Made by a program: the position numbers and the translations under genes | Assembly: GCF_017873815.1 (NCBI RefSeq) | Contig: NZ_JAGGKQ010000004.1 | Span: forward strand, 147,009 to 211,008 | Length of the DNA: 64,000 nt | Direction: 5' to 3' | Source: Halorubrum alkaliphilum | GTDB taxonomy: Archaea; Halobacteriota; Halobacteria; Halobacteriales; Haloferacaceae | The notes under the pieces: generated by a model | The model's database searches: none | The model's input: the letters and a program-made list of their open reading frames with translations, nothing else | Told to the model about the DNA's origin: nothing | In this document: in pieces, positions 1-8,636 of the stretch | How the letters are laid out: every line of letters begins with the position of its first letter | How positions within the stretch are numbered: the first letter of the stretch is position 1

Positions 1-318
1 GTCGAACCAGTCGGCCGCGCCGTCGGCGCGGTCGGGCGCGATGGGGACCAGTCGTGACTCCGCCGGGTCGACGTCGAACCGGCGGACGAGAACGAAAAGC
101 AGGAGCTGGCCGAGGGTCGCGCCGACGACCGCGGCGATCAGGACCGGGAGAAAGGCGATGAGGCTCGTTCCGACCGCGAGCACCGTGGCGACGAACAGCG
201 TGCGCGTCGGGATCAGCTTCCCGACCAGCGCGCCCTCCAGAACGAACACACAGAGGAGCACGACGGCACCGTAGGTCCCGACGAGGGCGAATAGCGTCTC
301 GAACGCGGACCCGAGCAT
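1..318 (-). CDS. DedA/VTT-like membrane protein (3' part outside window)
   Basis: The reading frame starts with ATG at 318 and runs off the window after 106 codons. The visible part is a hydrophobic N-terminus with a re-entrant style segment containing EGALVGKLIPT, then a long hydrophobic stretch and GQLLLF. The same layout (KGALVGKPLPT, then GQVMLF) occurs in the protein at 6565-7077, so the two are paralogues. Members of the DedA/VTT family are integral membrane proteins linked to lipid scrambling or undecaprenyl-phosphate recycling. The family call is from the pattern; the substrate is unknown. It is divergent from the peroxiredoxin-like gene at 448. Confidence 0.7.
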   Translation of the reverse strand, partial: MLGSAFETLFALVGTYGAVVLLCVFVLEGALVGKLIPTRTLFVATVLAVGTSLIAFLPVLIAAVVGATLGQLLLFVLVRRFDVDPAESRLVPIAPDRADGAADWFD

Positions 319-447
319 ACGGCATATTGGGCGGCCTCGTATATAGCTCTTCCATCGAGCGAGTGACACGCACGCGAGGCGACACGCCCGTGCCGCCATA
401 GGACGGCGCGACGCGGGCTTTTTGTTCGCGACGCACTCACGGAGGGT

Positions 448-975
448 ATGATCGACGTCGGCGTCAAGGCCCCCGATTTCATCGCACCGGCCGTCTCCGA
501 CGGGACGGGCGTCGAGTTGGAGCTATACCGGCTGGTTGAGGCAAACCGCGCCGTCGTGGTGTCGTTCGCGCCCGCGAACTTCGTGCCGACGTGTACCGCC
601 GCGTTCGCCGCGATACGGGACGCCGGCTGGCACGACCACCCTGACCTCGCCGTCGTCGCCGCCACCGGCGACTCGCTGTTCTCGGGGTTCGCGTACGCCG
701 ACCGGTTCGATCTCCCCTTCCCGATCGTCTCCGATTTCCACGGCGGGGTCGCGGACTCGTACGACCTGCTGGCGGAGTCGTGGGAGGGACACTCGGAGAT
801 CCCGCGGCGCGCGACGGTCGTCATCGACGGCGACTGGACGGTTCGGGCGGCCGAGGCGACGACCGACGCGCTCGATCGGCCGGCCCCCGCACCCGTCGAG
901 AACGCGACCGCAACGCTACGGGAGATCGGACTCAACGTCGACCGACCCCGGGTCGAGTACGACGGTGCATGGTGA
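448..975 (+). CDS. Peroxiredoxin/AhpC-TSA-like redoxin
   Basis: The 175-residue product starts KAPDF (residues 7-11), as thioredoxin-fold peroxiredoxins do, and carries a PTCT motif at residues 47-50 where Cys49 is the likely peroxidatic cysteine. It also has the family's FPIVSD-type segment. It probably reduces peroxides or acts as a thiol-dependent redox protein in the cytoplasm. No second conserved Cys is visible, so a 1-Cys mechanism is possible. The start ATG lies about 25 bases after a T-rich box near 420, which fits leaderless transcription. Confidence 0.75.
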   Translation: MIDVGVKAPDFIAPAVSDGTGVELELYRLVEANRAVVVSFAPANFVPTCTAAFAAIRDAGWHDHPDLAVVAATGDSLFSGFAYADRFDLPFPIVSDFHGGVADSYDLLAESWEGHSEIPRRATVVIDGDWTVRAAEATTDALDRPAPAPVENATATLREIGLNVDRPRVEYDGAW

Positions 976-1065
976 GAGGAGTCGGAAGCCAGCCGGCCGT
1001 GAGGTTCCGATCGCTGGTGAGAGATCGTGACCCCGATGTGATCCATACGGATACATGTGTGATCG

Positions 1066-1466
1066 ATGTCGGGAGTAGGTCTCGCAATACGGTTTGGTAG
1101 TTGTTTATAAGTGGATTAGTGGTGTTGCTGGCGGCTGTTTATAAGTAGATGGTGCTGTGATGAACGGCTCCACTTCTCCAGCTGTTCGTTTATAAGTGGT
1201 TAGCGACAAATCGTCGGTGAAGACTTCCAAAGCCCCAGCCTCGCCGGAACGGCGCTTAAAGCGCCGTTCCGGGTTCCCTCGCGCCGTCGTCGCCGGCGCT
1301 ACGCGCCGGCTGCCAGAGGGACCTTCGGTCCCTCGCGGTTCGCGCCCTTTTAAGTGCGCGAACCGGGGCGCGCCACCGCGGTGTTCATTTATAAACGATC
1401 GTCGCAGCCGCTCACAGTCCTTTTAAATACGATCACGTTGCTGCCGATTTGAGAGACCCACTCCCG
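1066..1466. repeat. Dispersed noncoding palindromic element, copy A
   Basis: This stretch has no credible gene. It aligns almost end to end with 21364-21908. It holds four TTTATAA boxes (1104, 1138, 1189, 1388), three of them inside a GTTTATAAGT context, then a run of hairpins: a 13-bp stem at 1244-1272, a GC-rich module at 1290-1336 that includes a UUCG-loop hairpin, and a palindrome around 1337-1364. A conserved tail of about 70 bases ends near 1466. The TTTATAA boxes look like archaeal TATA elements, so it may be transcribed. Function unknown. Confidence 0.75.
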
Positions 1467-1635
1467 GCATCGCTCAAAACGCCTCGAGTAGCACAGCGGA
1501 TCGAACGGATCGTAGGCCGTTCCGCGGATCCGGATCGAAGACGAATTCGCGGAAAACGCACAGACGCTTCAAAAGTACCATGCTGCCCTGTATGAAGAAC
1601 GTATTCGAACCGTCTGTGAGGAGACCGGGTAGAAG

Positions 1636-1657
1636 TGGGACCGCCCGGATTCGAACC
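1636..1657 (-). repeat. Partial copy of the tRNA-Pro 3' end
   Basis: Twenty-two bases here repeat the 3' end and T-arm of the tRNA-Pro gene at 1738-1808 exactly. They lie about 80 bases downstream of the tRNA on its own strand. A duplicated tRNA 3' end is the usual mark of a tyrosine-integrase attachment site. The spacer between the copies is palindromic and holds no gene. Confidence 0.75.
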
Positions 1658-1737
1658 TCACTCGTTCCGCGTCGCTCCACTCCCTGCTTCGAATCCGCTC
1701 CATTGCTGCTGCTCGCGGAGTTGCTCGCAGCAGCAAG

Positions 1738-1808
1738 TGGGACCGCCCGGATTCGAACCGGGGTCACGGGCACCCAAGGCCCGGAGTATACCACTAACCC
1801 ACGGTCCC
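1738..1808 (-). tRNA. tRNA-Pro (anticodon UGG)
   Basis: On the minus strand the sequence folds as a full cloverleaf of 71 nt. The acceptor stem pairs GGGACCG with CGGTCCC and ends in discriminator A. The anticodon stem CGGGC/GCCCG encloses loop CTTGGGT with anticodon TGG. The T-arm contains GGTTCGAATCC. No intron is seen and CCA is not encoded. Confidence 0.95.
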
Positions 1809-1874
1809 GTATCCTCTAGTACCCGGATGCGCCGCTAAAGCGTTTCGTTCGGCGGCGACCCAAGGGACGGCCGG

Positions 1875-3734
1875 CTAGATCGGCCAGAAGTGGACGATCC
1901 CGAGGGTCGTCACGACGGTCAAGACGAGTTGGAGCGGCGCACCGACCCTGAAGAAGTCGGTGAACTTGTAGCCGCCGGGGCCGTACACCATCAGGTTCGT
2001 CTGGTAGCCGATCGGGGTTAACATGGCGGTCGAGGCCGCGAACGTTACCGCGAGCACGAACGGGAACGGCTCGGCTCCGATCGCTTGGGCGGTGTCGATG
2101 GCGACGGGGATCATCAACACGACGCTCGCGTTGTTGCTGACGACGTTCGTGATCAGCGCGGTGAACAGGTAGAACGCGCCCAACACGAGCACCGGGCTCA
2201 ACCCGCCGGAGGAGACGACGATGACGCTCGCGAGCCACTCCGCGGCCCCCGTTCGCTCCATCGCAACGCCGAGCGGGATGAGCCCCGCGAGCAGGAAGAT
2301 CACGCTCCAGTCGACGGAGGAGTACACCTCGTTGGGCTTCACGCAGCCGGTGGCGACCATCGCGACGATGCCGCCGAGCGCGCTCACGAGGATCGGGAAG
2401 ATGTCGAGTGCCGCGAGCGCGACGACGCCGGCAACGATGCCGATCGCGATCGGGATCTTCTCCGACCGGAAATCCGGTCGGGTGAGCCGCCCGCCGACGA
2501 CGAAGTCGCGGTCGTTGCTGAAGCGGGTGATGGTGTCCTCCGTTGCCTGTAACAGGAGCGTGTCGCCGGCGCGAAGCCGCCGTTCGTCCATCCGCGCGTG
2601 GATGACCCGTCCGCCCCGGCGGATGGCGAGGACGGTCGCGTCGTACCGCCCCCTGAAGTTCAGCGTCTCCAACGTTTCACCGATAAGCGGAGCTTCCGGG
2701 GAGATCACGACCTCCACGAGGTTCTGTTCGGTCTCGGCCTCGATGGCGTCGGCCTCCGTCGTCAGTTGGTCCTCGCTCACCTCGGCGTCGGGCGCGAGAT
2801 CCAACCCCTCGGCGTCGACGAGCGACATGAGGCTTCCGCGGTCGGTCCGCAACACGAGCACGTCGCCCTCGCGGACCTCCTTGCGCGCCAGCGGCTCCGT
2901 GAACGCCTGATCGTCACGGACGAGTTGGACGATGTCGGCGTCGACGTCGAGCGTTTCGAGACACTGACTGACCGTTTGCCCGACGAACGGCGAGTCGCCA
3001 CGAACGAACACCTCGGTGAGGTACTCCGTCATCTCGAACCCCTCTATCAGCTTGTCGTCCATTCGGATCCGCTCGGGGATCAGGTATCGACCGACGGTGG
3101 CAAGGTAGATCCCGCCGGTAAGGAGGACGATCACGCCCAGTTGCGTGAACTCGAACATCGAGAAGGGTCGATCGAGGAGTCGCGCGGAGACGTCGGACGC
3201 GAGGATGTTCGTTGAGGTGCCGATCAGAGTGAGCATGCCCCCGAGCATCGCCATGAACGAGACGGGCATGAGCAGCTTCGAGGGAGAGACGCCCGTTTTC
3301 TCGGAGATGGCGTTCACCATCGGGATCATGATGGCGACGACCGGGGTGTTGTTGATAAACCCGGCCGTCCCGCCGGAGAGGCCGAGCACCGCGAGCAACT
3401 GTTTGAACGGGCTGTCGCCGAACCGGTCGGCGATCCACGCGCCGATCCGATTGATGAGTCCGGACTGGCGGATCCCCTCGCTGAGGACGAACATCGCGAG
3501 GACGGTCACCGTGGCCGAACTGGAGAAACCGCCCACGCCGGTGGCGGCGTCGACCTGCGTCCACGGCTCCAGGACGATCAGCGCGACCATCACGCCGATC
3601 GCGGTGATGTCGATCGGCACCGGCTCCGTAACGAAGAGGGCGAGCGCGACGAGGACGATCGCGAACAGGAGAAGGATCTCCGTCGTCAGCGGCGGCACCT
3701 CGGTTGCCGTCAGGGGTACCGCTGCGAAATTCAC
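1875..3734 (-). CDS. SLC13/DASS-type anion transporter with central TrkA-C domains
   Basis: The 619-residue membrane protein resembles the divalent anion/sodium symporter family. Hydrophobic helices fill residues about 15-220 and 430-619. Between them lie two TrkA-C (RCK-C) domains at about 237-320 and 345-425. Helix-loop motifs FINNTPV (126-132) and GTSTN (172-176), mirrored by NVVSNNAS in the second half, match the repeated substrate and sodium sites of the family. The substrate could be sulfate, phosphate or dicarboxylate. I chose the GTG at 3734: a longer frame exists upstream, but it would overlap the divergent uspA-like gene and reads as low-complexity Arg/Pro. Confidence 0.85.
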   Translation of the reverse strand: MNFAAVPLTATEVPPLTTEILLLFAIVLVALALFVTEPVPIDITAIGVMVALIVLEPWTQVDAATGVGGFSSSATVTVLAMFVLSEGIRQSGLINRIGAWIADRFGDSPFKQLLAVLGLSGGTAGFINNTPVVAIMIPMVNAISEKTGVSPSKLLMPVSFMAMLGGMLTLIGTSTNILASDVSARLLDRPFSMFEFTQLGVIVLLTGGIYLATVGRYLIPERIRMDDKLIEGFEMTEYLTEVFVRGDSPFVGQTVSQCLETLDVDADIVQLVRDDQAFTEPLARKEVREGDVLVLRTDRGSLMSLVDAEGLDLAPDAEVSEDQLTTEADAIEAETEQNLVEVVISPEAPLIGETLETLNFRGRYDATVLAIRRGGRVIHARMDERRLRAGDTLLLQATEDTITRFSNDRDFVVGGRLTRPDFRSEKIPIAIGIVAGVVALAALDIFPILVSALGGIVAMVATGCVKPNEVYSSVDWSVIFLLAGLIPLGVAMERTGAAEWLASVIVVSSGGLSPVLVLGAFYLFTALITNVVSNNASVVLMIPVAIDTAQAIGAEPFPFVLAVTFAASTAMLTPIGYQTNLMVYGPGGYKFTDFFRVGAPLQLVLTVVTTLGIVHFWPI

Positions 3735-3835
3735 ACATGACTCACGAGACTGAATCAAGAAAAGGGTTGAGATACTGACGGACGCGGTGGCACTTCCGGC
3801 GCGGGTATATATCGCTCCGTGTCGAACCGGCAGAC

Positions 3836-4255
3836 ATGGTTGATCGTGTTCTCGTCCCGATGGACGGCTCAGAACTGTCACAGACGGCGCTCGAATACGC
3901 CCTCGATTCGTATCCGGACGCCACGGTGACCGTCCTCCACGTCGTCGGCAAGGCGACGCCGATGATGGGCGAGATTGCCGGGCTCGCGCTCGAAGAGGAC
4001 CTCCCCGCGGCCGCGAGAGAACGGGCGGAGGAGGTCTTCGAGAGTGCACGGGATATCGCCGCGGAACGGGACGCGGAGATCGAAACGACGGTCGCGGTCG
4101 GACACCCCGCAAGAACGATCGTGAAGCGCGCCGAGGAGTTCGACACGGTCGTGATCGGCAGTCACGGCGGGTCGTTTCTGGATCGACTGTTCGTCGGCAA
4201 CGTCGCGGAGACCGTGTTCCGCCGGTGTCCGGTTCCGGTCACCGTGGTCAGGTAG
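3836..4255 (+). CDS. Universal stress protein, UspA family
   Basis: The 139-residue protein begins VLVPMDGS after the start and ends with the nucleotide-binding signature GSHGG, then nine residues, then GNVAE, followed by CPVPVTVV. These are the hallmarks of the ATP-binding UspA fold. Such proteins are small cytoplasmic stress factors, often next to transporters in haloarchaea, as here beside the divergent SLC13 carrier. The intergenic gap of about 100 bases must carry both promoters. Confidence 0.9.
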   Translation: MVDRVLVPMDGSELSQTALEYALDSYPDATVTVLHVVGKATPMMGEIAGLALEEDLPAAARERAEEVFESARDIAAERDAEIETTVAVGHPARTIVKRAEEFDTVVIGSHGGSFLDRLFVGNVAETVFRRCPVPVTVVR

Positions 4256-4296
4256 AGCGGAGAGGTACCGCCAGCGGCGTCGGCGACGCGACCGCC

Positions 4297-6351
4297 TCAC
4301 TCCTCGTTCTCGCGCAGTTCGAGGTCGGCAACGACGTCGTAGGGATCGGTTCCCTTCCGGACCGCATCGAGGATGAAGAAGGCCTCGTCCGGCGCGAGGA
4401 AGTGCCGACAGATCGCCCGACCGAGCGGGGTCGGCGAGAAGCCGTCGATGAACTGCCACTCCAACAGCTTGCCGACCGCGTGTTTCGTCGGTATCTCGCC
4501 GATCATGCGATCGTTGAGCCGTTTGGCCTTGTTTCCGGCGACGACGACGTTTGCGAGCGTCTCCTCGACGGCGGCGGTCTCGTCGTAGTGGGTCGCGACG
4601 TCCTCCATCTCGCCTTTTAAGAGCGTAAAGGCGACCTCGTCCTCGGTGCGGTCCATCGAGTTGTGGTACACCGCGTCGGGCTCGACGAGAAGGTAGACGC
4701 GTCCGCGGTCGTGGTAGTCCGGGCGGCCCGCCCGGCCGAGCATCTGGGAGAACTCCTGGACGGAGAGCCACTCGATCCCCATCGCCAGCGTATCGAAGAT
4801 CACCTGCGAGGCGGGGAAGTCGACTCCGGCCGCCAGCGCCGCGGTGGTCACGACCGCCGAGAGTTCCTGATCCCCGAACATGCGTTCGACCTTCTTCCGG
4901 CGACCGTAGTCGAGTCCGGCGTGATACGGGGCGGAGTCGTACCGGAGCTTTCGGCTGATCTCGTGACACCGACGGCGGGAGTTGGTGAAGATTATCGTCT
5001 GTCCGCGATACCCCTTCGAGGACTTCGTGTCGAACTCGCGTTTTACGAGCTTGTCCGCGATCTGCGCCTTCTCGCGGCCGTCCGCGAAGGTGACGTGGCG
5101 CTCGATCGGGACGGGGCGTTCCTCGAACTCGATCAGCGTCGCCCGCAGACGTTTCGCGAGCCATTCGGGGTTGCCGACGGTCGCCGAGAGGTAGACGAAC
5201 TGCGTGCCGTCGTACCCGGGGCAGCTCTCCATGCGGTCCTCGCTGTAGTACTTGAGCCGCGAGATCAGTCCGTCGAGCCGGTGGCCTCGCTCACCCTCCT
5301 TGAGCGTGTGAACCTCGTCGATGACGACGGTTCCCACGTCGCCCAAGTCTTTCCCCGTCCGGAGGGCGTGATCGATCCCCTCGTAGGTGCCAACAATCAC
5401 GTCCGCGTTGGGGTCGAAGCGGTTACCGTCGTCGGCGATCCGGGAGGAGCCGACGCGGATCGAGACGTCAAGCAGGTCGCCGTAGCGGTCCTCAAAGTCC
5501 TCGTGTTTCTGGTTCGCGAGCGCGACGAGCGGGACCAAAAAGAGCAGCTTCCCGTCTCCCTTCAGCGCCCGGTCGATCCCGGCCAGCTCGCCGACGAGCG
5601 TCTTGCCCGTCGCCGTCGCGCTTACCACGAGCTGGTCGTCCCCGTCGAGCAGTCCGTTTCGAACCGAGAGACTCTGAACGGGCAACAGCTCCTCGAAACG
5701 CCCTTGGAGATGAGCGGCGAGGTCGGGATGGATCTCCAGCTCGTCGGTTCGAACCGGGGAGACGTCGTCGACGTTCGCCGACACCTCGTCGTACTTCGTG
5801 AGGTCCGGATCGAGGCCGCCGGACAGCAGGTTGATGATCCGGTCGAGATCCTTCGAGTCATAGAGGAGCTCTTCGAGTCGCTCCTCGGCCGCACCCGTGA
5901 ACTCGCCTTTATACGACAGTTCGCGTTCGAGCTCTCGGCGGGCACAGTCCCGACAGATGTGCTCGTCGTTGTGTTCGATCGCGGTCTCCGAGGTGATCGG
6001 CCCGTATCGCCCGTCGTTCGCACAGCGACGGCAAGTCCGCACCGTCACCGATTCCAGCTGGTAGCCGTCCAACATTGCCTCCAACCGCGCCCGGTTCTCC
6101 GATGAGGTCTGCTGGGAGATCCGGATCCGGTCGGCCGCTCGCGCGAGCTCGACGAACTCGTCGGGGCTGCGCGGGTGGTCCTCGCCGTCCCTGACGACGC
6201 GGAACCTCCCCGGTCGCGGACCCGCGGACGTCTCCTTGAGTTCGAGACGACCGCGAAGCACCCGGCTCCCGTCACGGTTCGCGACCACGGTGTAGTCGCT
6301 CCGTGCCTCGTGGAGGAACAGCGTCTCGACATCGGCCAACTGCTGTGACAC
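4297..6351 (-). CDS. DEAD/DEAH-box helicase, archaeal Ski2-like with zinc-finger insert
   Basis: This 684-residue superfamily 2 helicase has Walker A ATATGKT (245-251), DEVH (345-348), LSATVG (388-393) and motif VI QMLGRAGRP (536-544). An N-terminal pair of CxxC motifs (107-110 and 133-136) probably binds zinc. The layout matches an archaeal helicase group related to Hel308/Ski2 but distinct from Hel308 itself. It likely unwinds nucleic acid with ATP; the biological substrate is not evident. The long open frames opposite it are GC-driven shadows. Confidence 0.85.
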   Translation of the reverse strand: MSQQLADVETLFLHEARSDYTVVANRDGSRVLRGRLELKETSAGPRPGRFRVVRDGEDHPRSPDEFVELARAADRIRISQQTSSENRARLEAMLDGYQLESVTVRTCRRCANDGRYGPITSETAIEHNDEHICRDCARRELERELSYKGEFTGAAEERLEELLYDSKDLDRIINLLSGGLDPDLTKYDEVSANVDDVSPVRTDELEIHPDLAAHLQGRFEELLPVQSLSVRNGLLDGDDQLVVSATATGKTLVGELAGIDRALKGDGKLLFLVPLVALANQKHEDFEDRYGDLLDVSIRVGSSRIADDGNRFDPNADVIVGTYEGIDHALRTGKDLGDVGTVVIDEVHTLKEGERGHRLDGLISRLKYYSEDRMESCPGYDGTQFVYLSATVGNPEWLAKRLRATLIEFEERPVPIERHVTFADGREKAQIADKLVKREFDTKSSKGYRGQTIIFTNSRRRCHEISRKLRYDSAPYHAGLDYGRRKKVERMFGDQELSAVVTTAALAAGVDFPASQVIFDTLAMGIEWLSVQEFSQMLGRAGRPDYHDRGRVYLLVEPDAVYHNSMDRTEDEVAFTLLKGEMEDVATHYDETAAVEETLANVVVAGNKAKRLNDRMIGEIPTKHAVGKLLEWQFIDGFSPTPLGRAICRHFLAPDEAFFILDAVRKGTDPYDVVADLELRENEE

Positions 6352-6404
6352 TGCGCGTTGATACGCGTCTCGGGTATTTCAGCGGTTCGGCTCGCGGCGT
6401 CCCC

Positions 6405-6482
6405 GACCGCGACGCCTCCACCTCCCTGACCGCGACGCCTCCACCTCCCTGACCGCGACGCCCCCACCTCCCTGACCGCGAC
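6405..6482. repeat. 23-bp tandem repeat, about 3.4 copies
   Basis: A 23-base unit beginning GACCGCGACGCC is repeated three times (6405-6427, 6428-6450, 6451-6473) with one mismatch, plus a partial fourth unit to 6482. It lies in the divergent promoter region between the helicase gene and the DedA-like gene, so copy number could affect spacing of regulatory sites. Confidence 0.9.
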
Positions 6483-6564
6483 TGGTCCGCCGAAAGACCG
6501 ATGTTTGCCGGGGTGGAACCCCGTCGTGAGTGTCTCGAACCGACTCCCGGCGGACTACGACACC

Positions 6565-7077
6565 ATGATCGATGCGCTCGGCGACGCCGCGCTGTCCGTG
6601 CTTCTGGAGTTCGGCCTCCCCGCGCTGTTCGTCGTGTTCGTTCTCAAGGGTGCGCTCGTCGGCAAACCGCTCCCGACGAGCGTTCTGCTTCCGGGATACC
6701 TGCTGGCGGTGTCGGCGTCAGACCTGCTCGTCGCGGCCGCGATCGGGGTCGCGTCCGCCGGCTACGTCACCGGACAGGTGATGCTGTTCCTGAGCGCCAG
6801 ACGATACGGACCCGGGTTCACGGACGCGACCGGATGGATCCGCGTCTCGGAGGTCCGCCTCGAGCGTGCGAACCGCTGGTTCCGACGGTACGGTGGCGCG
6901 AGCGTCTTCGTCACGAACCTCGTGCCGTACGTCGGCAGCTTCGTCTTGATTCCCGCGGGGATCGCTCGGTATCCGTTCGGTCGCGTCGTCGTCCATGCGA
7001 CCGTCTCGACGGTACTGAACTACGTCCTGATCGTCTGGCTCGTGCTCGGATCCCTCGAGCTCGTTACGGGTATCTAA
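6565..7077 (+). CDS. DedA/VTT-like membrane protein
   Basis: The 170-residue protein has four to five hydrophobic segments and the EFGLPALFVVFVLKGALVG entrance seen in VTT-domain proteins, then a conserved RYGGASVFVTNLVPYVG segment. It is a paralogue of the truncated gene at 1-318. DedA-like proteins are thought to move or flip phospholipids or polyprenyl carriers. The frame is open from 6505, with weaker TTG (6505) and GTG (6526) starts. I chose the ATG at 6565 because it directly precedes the conserved part. Confidence 0.7.
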   Translation: MIDALGDAALSVLLEFGLPALFVVFVLKGALVGKPLPTSVLLPGYLLAVSASDLLVAAAIGVASAGYVTGQVMLFLSARRYGPGFTDATGWIRVSEVRLERANRWFRRYGGASVFVTNLVPYVGSFVLIPAGIARYPFGRVVVHATVSTVLNYVLIVWLVLGSLELVTGI

Positions 7078-7113
7078 TGGACGAACGGAGACTCGTCGAA
7101 AGGACGGTCGGCT

Positions 7114-7644
7114 TTACGAGACGAGGAGCTTCTCGCCGCGATCGACCGTGATCCGGCACGGCGGGGACATCTTGTTGTACGCGCGACGGAACGCCTCCTT
7201 CACGACGGGGGCCTGATCGGCCGTACAGTACGCGGTGAACACGACGTCGTCGGCGTTAAGACGAGCGGCCGTGCCGACCGGTTTGCCGAACGCCTGACGC
7301 ATTCCGTCGGAGACACGGTCCGCACCCGCGCCGGTCGCCTGTTTGTTCTCGCGGATGACTTGGTGGGGGAACTTGCGGAGGGTCATCTTGTAGTTGCCCT
7401 CGCCGAGCTCCTTGATCAGGTGGCGGTTCGCCGACAGGCGCGCGCTCTCGAGCGAGCCGTGTCGGATCTGGAGCTCCTCCTCGACGCGGAGGCTGATCTG
7501 GACGGGGTAGTCGTCCGGCTCCGCGGAGAGGTCGCCCATGTTGTGCTGTGCGATCTTCGAACCGGGGATCCCCGTGATGTACTCGCGACGGGTGTAGGAC
7601 GGCTTGTCGATCGTCCGGTACATAGAGGCGGGTTTGTCGGACAT
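7114..7644 (-). CDS. rpl10e: 50S ribosomal protein L10e (L16 family)
   Basis: The 176-residue product has the L10e opening KPASMYR and the conserved blocks [10 protein letters not shown] and [10 protein letters not shown], ending in basic residues. It is a core component of the large ribosomal subunit, near the A-site and central protuberance. Length is normal for archaea. It converges on the DedA-like gene with a gap of about 35 bases. Confidence 0.97.
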   Translation of the reverse strand: MSDKPASMYRTIDKPSYTRREYITGIPGSKIAQHNMGDLSAEPDDYPVQISLRVEEELQIRHGSLESARLSANRHLIKELGEGNYKMTLRKFPHQVIRENKQATGAGADRVSDGMRQAFGKPVGTAARLNADDVVFTAYCTADQAPVVKEAFRRAYNKMSPPCRITVDRGEKLLVS

Positions 7645-7746
7645 GGTTACTTGTCCGATGTAGCCGCCGCTGCGTCGATAAAGCCTTCGATACGGTGACG
7701 GAGCCGCGGAGGCGGCATTCCGGTGGTCACTCCACCGACCTCGCGG

Positions 7747-8541
7747 TCACTCCGCCGGCGTCGGTTCGAGCGCGACGTGTTCGAAGCCGCGATCGGCGAG
7801 CCGCTCCGCGGCCCGCTCCGTCACCGAGGGCGCGACGAGCATCCCGCGGACCCGAGTCGTGTCGGCGTCATCAGGGGGGTTCGCCATACTCGATCCCTCC
7901 GTCTCGGGCTCCGCCACGCTCGATCCCTCCGTTCCGAGTTCCTCGCGGATCGCGCGGACGTATCTGGCGAGCTGGCCGACCGCGTCCGGGCCGACCCGCC
8001 GGCGTTTCAACTCGACGACGACCGGGGTACCGTCGGCGTCGACGCCGAACACGTCGATCGGGCCGGCATTGGAGGGGTGCTCGGTCCCGATCGGCTCGAA
8101 GCCCGCCTCGATCAGGTCGGGGCGTTCGAGGATCCTGGTTCGAAGGTCCTCCTCGCTACCGTGAAGCTCCAGATCGCGGCCGCCCGTGACCGACATCGCC
8201 GACAGCTGCTGTACGTCCGAAAAGTGGACTCGCAGGGTCTCCTCGGGGGTCTCCCGGACGGACGTCACGCGGAGCCGGCCCTCCCGGACGGCGGCGCGGT
8301 GTTCGGAGCCGGGGGGCTGCCAGTTGACCGGTTTCTGGCCCTCGTCGGTGTGGACGAGCGCGGCCCCGTCCGGTTTCAACAGGAGGAGGCGGTCGCCGGA
8401 CCCGAGATCGGAGGCTGCCCGTCCCTCATACGAGACGGAACACCGACCGAAGACGCTTATCAGGTCGCCGCGATCGAACGCCGCCTCCAGCTCCCACAGC
8501 GCCTCGCGGTGGGCCGGATCGTGGAGGCTCGTGACTGTCAC
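7747..8541 (-). CDS. nucS: Endonuclease NucS
   Basis: NucS (EndoMS) cuts both strands at mismatches and acts in non-canonical mismatch repair in archaea and actinobacteria. This 264-residue protein shows the C-terminal RecB-like nuclease core: Asp163 in PIDVF, then E177 and K179 in VELK, followed by RRRVG. An acidic linker near residues 203-223 contains a duplicated TEGSS unit, matching a 30-bp-period DNA repeat at 7882-7932. I chose the GTG at 8541, since upstream codons read as Arg-rich filler. NucS partners with PCNA in archaea; pcn is 12 kb away here. Confidence 0.92.
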   Translation of the reverse strand: MTVTSLHDPAHREALWELEAAFDRGDLISVFGRCSVSYEGRAASDLGSGDRLLLLKPDGAALVHTDEGQKPVNWQPPGSEHRAAVREGRLRVTSVRETPEETLRVHFSDVQQLSAMSVTGGRDLELHGSEEDLRTRILERPDLIEAGFEPIGTEHPSNAGPIDVFGVDADGTPVVVELKRRRVGPDAVGQLARYVRAIREELGTEGSSVAEPETEGSSMANPPDDADTTRVRGMLVAPSVTERAAERLADRGFEHVALEPTPAE

Positions 8542-8604
8542 GGTCGAGCTACGGGCCGAGCGCGCAAAAGGGACGCGTCGCGTGACCGGACGCGGTCGAC
8601 GCGA

Positions 8605-8613
8605 TATATAAAT
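8605..8613 (+). promoter_or_regulatory. TATA box of the asparagine-synthase-like gene
   Basis: TATATAAAT sits 24-32 bases upstream of the ATG at 8637, the normal spacing for a leaderless archaeal transcript. It is too close to the alternative ATG at 8628, so it supports the downstream start. Confidence 0.6.
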
Positions 8614-8636
8614 ACGTCCCGGCGTCAATGCGTCTC

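Noticed and set aside
1636..1657. A second tRNA gene downstream of tRNA-Pro
   Set aside because: Only the T-arm and acceptor 3' half are present; no anticodon or D-arm can fold.
3735..4112. N-terminal extension of the SLC13 gene to 4112
   Set aside because: It would overlap the divergent uspA-like gene and reads as Arg/Pro/Ser filler. The GTG at 3734 is a better start.
4663..6105. A 480-codon plus-strand frame opposite the helicase gene
   Set aside because: It is an antisense shadow of high-GC coding DNA. The product is rich in Arg, Val and Asp without motifs, while the minus strand encodes a helicase with all motifs.
6405..6482. CRISPR array
   Set aside because: The repeat units are directly adjacent with no spacers, and no cas gene is in the window. 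The same holds for the repeats at 24201 and 9171.
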